A stretch of DNA of 25,680 nt from Nephromyces sp. MM_2019 (taxonomy: Eukaryota > Apicomplexa > Aconoidasida > Nephromycida), in NCBI GenBank assembly GCA_015657535.1, contig JADHZB010000493.1, positions 1-25,680 of the forward strand, given 5' to 3'. The notes beneath the pieces were generated by a model, which was not told the DNA's origin, ran no database searches, and saw only the letters and a program-made list of their open reading frames with translations. The stretch's first letter is position 1. Each line of letters opens with the position of its first letter. The translations under genes were made by a program, and so were the position numbers. Shown here piece after piece: positions 21,701 to 25,680 of the stretch.

Positions 21701-21887
21701 CGATTCAAGATTTATTAATATTACATACTTTTATTAACAATAAGGCATGTATAATACCTAAAACATAATCATATAACATAAGAAAACACATTGGGTATCA
21801 TTGTTAGTATAATATCTTTTACAAAAATTATAATTTCAGGATTCATCAGATAGTAGGATACCAAGACCATCGGATATAAACGAATAA
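15721..21887 (+). CDS. Unconventional myosin heavy chain with nine IQ-like motifs and long disordered tail, three exons
   Basis: Actin-based ATPase motor. Exon 1 (15721-21432, 1904 codons) carries nearly everything. Exons 21508-21636 and 21840-21887 add 58 residues in phase 0, for 1962 aa. Motor landmarks: P-loop GESGAGKT (216-223), switch I NSSRFGK (273-279), switch II DIFGFE (494-499), the relay region after it (NGFEQLCINYANEELQALF), YIRCIKPN, the SH1-helix region YSGMLEAMR (about 720), and the end of the converter GYTRAFFK (782-789). A lever arm at about 820-1070 has nine IQ-like cores, at about residues 831, 870, 896, 923, 946, 969, 1006, 1033 and 1056, for calmodulin-like light chains. 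The remaining ~880 residues are Ser/Asn/Pro-rich, probably disordered, and hold three SxIP motifs (1117, 1881, 1952). No coiled coil, FERM, MyTH4 or WD40 domain is seen, which argues against apicomplexan MyoF (IQ plus WD40). The class is not assigned. If intron 1 is retained, translation stops at 21454-21456. Confidence 0.97.
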
Positions 21888-21901
21888 ATAATATTCAAGC
21901 G

Positions 21902-21973
21902 AATATAAAAATTTTTATACTTATATAAAAATTTTTATACTTATATAAAATTTTTTTATACTTATATAAAATA
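21902..21973 (+). repeat. A+T tandem repeat just after the myosin stop
   Basis: A 20-21-base unit (ttatataaaaatttttatac) occurs about three and a half times. The repeat begins about 15 bases after the myosin stop and so lies in its 3' untranslated region. Each unit is partly self-complementary (ataaaaatttttat). Confidence 0.8.
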
Positions 21974-21988
21974 GTTTGAACCTCAATC

Positions 21989-22024
21989 AATAATATATAT
22001 TATTTTCAAATAATATATATTATT
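21989..22024. repeat. Two copies of a 16-bp A+T palindrome
   Basis: The palindrome AATAATATATATTATT occurs at 21989-22004 and again at 22009-22024, separated by ttca. It lies just downstream of the A+T tandem repeat after the myosin gene. It could form a hairpin in the 3' end of the transcript. Confidence 0.75.
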
Positions 22025-23667
22025 CTTAATGTAAATTATGTTATTTATCCTACAATATCAATTTTTGAAACAATAATAGTAATGAATTTCCAGGATTATG
22101 ATTATATCTTATACACACAACTATCGCTAGCCCACTCTTGTTTTATTTATGTGTGATAGAACTATATACTCTATATTTGAAAAACTTTATATAAACAAAT
22201 ATTTTCTTTTCTAGCAAACTTGATTCATAATCATTCTGTTGGCTTGATTGTAATCTGAATTCAAATTATTAAAAAATTAAAACAAAATTTAATATTAATA
22301 AACTAAATAAGGATAATAATAATATAAACAATATATCCATTAAAATTTATTTCTAAAAACTTTTGTACACAATTTATTGTAGATTACAAAATATTATTAT
22401 TACAACAATATACATATTTACATACATAAATAGTCACCTAATTGCTATTTAATTAATTATAATACACACATCTTTGTTGAAACTCGTACACACGTATTAA
22501 TATAAGTATAGTTGAGACTTTTTATTATGATATACAGGTCATTATTAAATCACATATACATGCTAATTTAAGTATTTTTGAGTCTTAGTTTCTATATGCA
22601 CAAATTTTTATTAACACATATACACACACTTATAAGCTTTCATTATAACATATTTTAAACATACACGCAACTTTGTTAAGCTGTATATACATTAATGTGT
22701 AAATATAGAAAATGGTTTTTTGAAAGAAATATATAGTTTTTACATTTTTTATTTCAAAGTAAAACTTTTTTTTAAATAAATTTCTCAATACACCCATAAT
22801 TTCACTCACTTAAACACTATTTTAAAGTATATGTGTTTAATTTACATACATATACAAATATAGTGATTATATATATATAATCTATAATAACAAACTGTTT
22901 GTAATCTTTATAGGAAATAAGCATTCAACAATATATATGTACACGTGCATATATATGTCAATTGTGTGTGTATAATATGATTATATAATTTATAGAATAA
23001 AATATAGGATAAATAATAGAAATGTCTAAACACAAAATAAATAACAAATGGATGCATAAACTCACCATAGTTAAACATATCAAAAAATCACTTATGTTTT
23101 ATCCACACACACATATATATTTTATATACATACATAAACGCATAATCATGTATACATAACACAAACACACACATTCGTGTATACATAAATGCATAACAAG
23201 CATGCCAAGAATTAAATTAAAAATACACATACACATTAATATACACACATGCACACATTAATACTCACACTTACACACATTAATGTAGACACACACATTA
23301 CAGACATGCACACCTTAACACATAAGCATAGAATAAATACATTGTTATACCTATTAATACATTTTTACACTATTCATATATAAATATATATATATGTATG
23401 AAATTAACACACTACAAGCGCACATAATGTTGCGAATACTAAACACATGAGTATATACAAACAAACATACTTAAACATATTTCTAGGCACACACTTATAC
23501 TTATACTTACTTATGCACACACATATATATAATCCCACCCACTCACCCAATCCACCCACACACAAACACATACATATTCCCACACATAACACATAACTAC
23601 ACACATCTACCTACACTCATATCCACCTATACCCACTTCACGTCTTTAAACACCTATCTATATACAC

Positions 23668-23668
<1 letters not shown>

Positions 23669-23708
<40 letters not shown>
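23669..23708 (+). repeat. (CA)n microsatellite
   Basis: An almost pure CA run of about 20 units, inside a wider stretch (about 23100-24780) rich in CA, CACAT and CACACCC motifs on the plus strand. Confidence 0.9.
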
Positions 23709-23713
<5 letters not shown>

Positions 23714-24386
23714 ACATCAATTCACAACAATACCTTTAAACACCTATAACACCCACACCTACTCATTCACATACACACATAACACACAATACATACACAT
23801 ACAATACATACACACACATAACATATACACACACACACATAATACATACACACACACACATATAAAACATACACATTCTCTAATTCACTACACACACACT
23901 TTTACATGATTCTACATAAACACACACATCTAAACAATTCATTTCTAGCATTTCATTCCTTTATAAAAGTTTTACATTTAGCGTATATTCATCAACTAAA
24001 TATTATATGTGTGTGTGTTTTATATTGAAAATAACGTTTAAACATATAAATTTAATAATTTCTATATACACATATTTATATCAAATTTTCTTATCTGTTA
24101 ACATCTCCTTTAAATTTTTACATCAAAATTTATTTGAAATGAAACATTTTATGTTTACACACATTATTATTATAATAATTTATTTTTCTTCTGCTTTGTT
24201 TGATCTCACACAGATATAAACACACACTTTTCTTTCCTAGCCATTGCACCCATTCCACACACACTTAAACCTTTGTTAGAAGTTACACACACATATTCAA
24301 CTTTTATATTAAATTACTATTCAATTTGTTAAAATGATCTATACACACTTGTAAAATCACACTTAAAACTTATATACACATCCACA

Positions 24387-24776
24387 CACTTGGTTAAATA
24401 CACCTATACACACCCACACCCACACACACACACACACACACACCCACACACACACCCACACACCCACACACACACACCCACTCTTCACAAAATAGACACA
24501 CACACGCACATACACTTTATAACATAGACACACCCTCCGTCCAAACCTACATATACTACACCGCCTAGTCACTATCAGACATACTCTTATCTCCTTAACA
24601 CCCACACACACACCCCCACACCCACACACCCACACACCTACAAACACACACACACCTACACACACACACACCCCTACACACACACACATACACCTACACA
24701 CACCCACACACCCCCACACCCACACACCCACACACCTATACACACCCACACACCTACACACACACACACACACATA
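24387..24776 (+). repeat. CACACCC/CACACA low-complexity tract before coatomer alpha
   Basis: Interspersed (CA)n, CACCCACA and CACACCTACA runs, almost free of G, broken by a mixed segment at about 24480-24600. It ends about 15 bases before the coatomer alpha ATG, so it forms the gene's promoter-proximal DNA or 5' leader. Confidence 0.85.
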
Positions 24777-24791
24777 CCCTACCCTCCAAAT

Positions 24792-24945
24792 ATGCTGATA
24801 AAATGTGAGACAAAAAGTAGTAGAGTGAAGGGGTTATCCTTCCACCCACAAATCCCTTGGATATTGGCCAGTTTACACACAGGCATTATTCAACTCTGGG
24901 ATTATCGTATAGGTACACTCATTGATGTATTTGAAGATCATAAAG
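24792..24945 (+). CDS. COPA: Coatomer subunit alpha (alpha-COP), first exon only
   Basis: Alpha-COP is the WD40/solenoid scaffold of the COPI coat, which returns cargo from Golgi to ER. The exon encodes 51 complete codons from ATG 24792 and stops in phase 1 at donor gtaaat (24946). It contains the conserved N-terminus: [34 protein letters not shown] and [12 protein letters not shown]. This is the first WD40 blade, with the expected WD pair (LWDYR). The next conserved block (PVRG-x-DFH) is not found in the remaining ~700 bases, so exon 2 lies to the right of the window. The first intron is thus at least 735 bases and is rich in TG repeats. The identification is firm because the alpha-COP N-terminus is very conserved. 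Confidence 0.95.
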
Positions 24946-24998
24946 GTAAATAAATTATGATCATTTACACATTTTTATGATGAGTTGATTGATATACT

Positions 24999-25230
24999 TT
25001 GTGTGTGTGTGTGTAGGGTATGTGGATGTGTAAAGTGTGTGTGTGTGTGTAGGGTATGTGGATGTGTAAAGTGTGTGTGTGTGTAGGGTATGTGGATGTG
25101 TAAAGTGTGTGTGTGTGTGTAGGGTATGTGGATGTGTAAAGTGTGTGTGTGTGTGTAGGGTATGTGGATGTGTAAAGTGTGTGTGTGTGTGTAGGGTATG
25201 TGGATGTGTAAAGTGTGTGTGTGGGTGGGT
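24999..25230 (+). repeat. Six-copy TG/TAGGG minisatellite in coatomer alpha intron 1
   Basis: A 21-base core beginning AGGGTATGTGG occurs at 25015, 25051, 25085, 25121, 25157 and 25193. The cores are identical, and (TG)n linkers between them give periods of 36, 34, 36, 36 and 36. Only the TG tract length varies. The array lies entirely inside the intron. Translations through it (His/Thr or Cys/Val repeats) are not genes. Confidence 0.95.
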
Positions 25231-25680
25231 GTGTCTAGAGGGGGAAATGGGATATAAAGGTTGATATATATCTTCATACAATTTTACATATAATACATAT
25301 ACCTAAAACACTCGTACATTATAAATTTTTCACACACTGTTTATACATGTATCTCCTTACTTCTTATCTATACACATTTACTTTATATTTACATAATATA
25401 TTTATTTATAATGATTTGCTTTACCCATTTTTATATATTTGACACATATATCCACTATTTTTTCACTTCAAATTTCCTCATCCACACATTTTACTCAAAA
25501 CACCCCACTTTATATGACACACACACAGTTAACACCACTTGAAACAATAAACACCACACTCTCAACTTTATATGACACACACATATATCAATCTCCCCTA
25601 CATTTCCTTCTCCCCTTATTTAAACCACCTCATCCCTAAACACACACACACACCCCTACACACACACACACACACCACCC
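25231..25680 (+). other. Remainder of coatomer alpha intron 1, A+T- and CA-rich
   Basis: No exon is recognised. The sequence is A+T-rich and becomes CA-rich again from about 25420. A short block around tttatatgacacacaca occurs twice (25510 and 25568), with related flanks. The window ends inside a CA tract. Confidence 0.6.

Larger units (their letters stand above)
21888..24791. other. Long A+T-rich, then CA-rich spacer upstream of coatomer alpha
   Basis: No gene is recognised. The first part holds short A+T tandem repeats next to the myosin stop. From about 23100 the plus strand becomes strongly A- and C-rich, with many (CA)n and CACACCC runs up to the coatomer start. Long frames on the minus strand here are low-complexity Cys/Val/Gly translations of the CA tracts and are not genes. 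Confidence 0.6.

Noticed and set aside
24363..24773. 136-codon minus-strand frame rich in Cys, Val and Gly
   Set aside because: It is the translation of (CA)n and CACCC low-complexity DNA. The composition follows the repeat and there is no domain.
25015..25213. TAGGG-containing repeats as a telomere
   Set aside because: The unit is a 36-bp TG-rich minisatellite inside an intron, not tandem TTTAGGG.
24961..25281. Overlapping frames encoding His/Thr/Pro or Cys/Val repeats
   Set aside because: They arise from the six-copy intronic minisatellite. Two minus frames and one plus frame are open at once, as expected of a simple repeat.
1..25680. tRNA or rRNA genes, CRISPR arrays, bacterial-type operons
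   Set aside because: No T-loop plus acceptor-stem arrangement, no rRNA-like segment and no regularly spaced repeat array with unique spacers was found. The intron-bearing genes show a eukaryotic nuclear genome.

Overview
The window looks like nuclear DNA of an apicoplast-bearing apicomplexan. It is very A+T-rich, with long gene-free stretches and GT...AG introns. It encodes a profilin of the distinctive apicomplexan type and an organelle-type single-stranded DNA-binding protein with a recessed hydrophobic leader, as expected of an apicoplast protein. The lineage (coccidian, haematozoan or marosporid) cannot be fixed from this sequence.

Seven genes can be reconstructed by joining exons. From left to right they are: a small J-domain protein (+, 832-1826, possibly extended to 2710); a HAD-family phosphoglycolate/4-nitrophenyl phosphatase (-, 5310-3357, five exons); an apicoplast-type SSB (+, 7015-8298, five exons); an Ash2-like SPRY protein (+, 9297-10626, three exons); profilin (+, 12660-13542, four exons); a very large unconventional myosin (+, 15721-21887, three exons, 1962 aa); and the first exon of coatomer alpha (+, 24792-24945), which runs off the right edge. 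All reconstructed introns use GT...AG. The acceptors are mostly pyrimidine-rich and are usually followed by G.

The genes do not form an operon-like unit. Their roles are protein folding, metabolite repair, apicoplast DNA maintenance, chromatin (COMPASS), actin dynamics, motor transport and COPI trafficking. Profilin and the myosin are neighbours on the same strand and both act on actin, but nothing shows a functional link beyond adjacency.

The spaces between genes are mostly A+T-rich DNA without recognisable genes. Notable contents are a 24-bp perfect palindrome upstream of profilin, a 67-bp tandem duplication between profilin and the myosin, a GC-richer island and coding-like relics in the divergent phosphatase/SSB spacer, and long CA-rich tracts before coatomer alpha. 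The first coatomer intron carries a six-copy TG/TAGGG minisatellite that is partly complementary to the CA-rich leader.

The most interesting observation is the myosin. Its motor is canonical, it has about nine IQ-like motifs, and its roughly 880-residue Ser/Asn-rich tail carries three S-[K/R]-I-P-R motifs in Ser/basic context. These resemble the SxIP motifs that bind EB1 at microtubule plus ends. One of the three lies at the extreme C-terminus and is encoded by a small last exon that a single-ORF call would miss.
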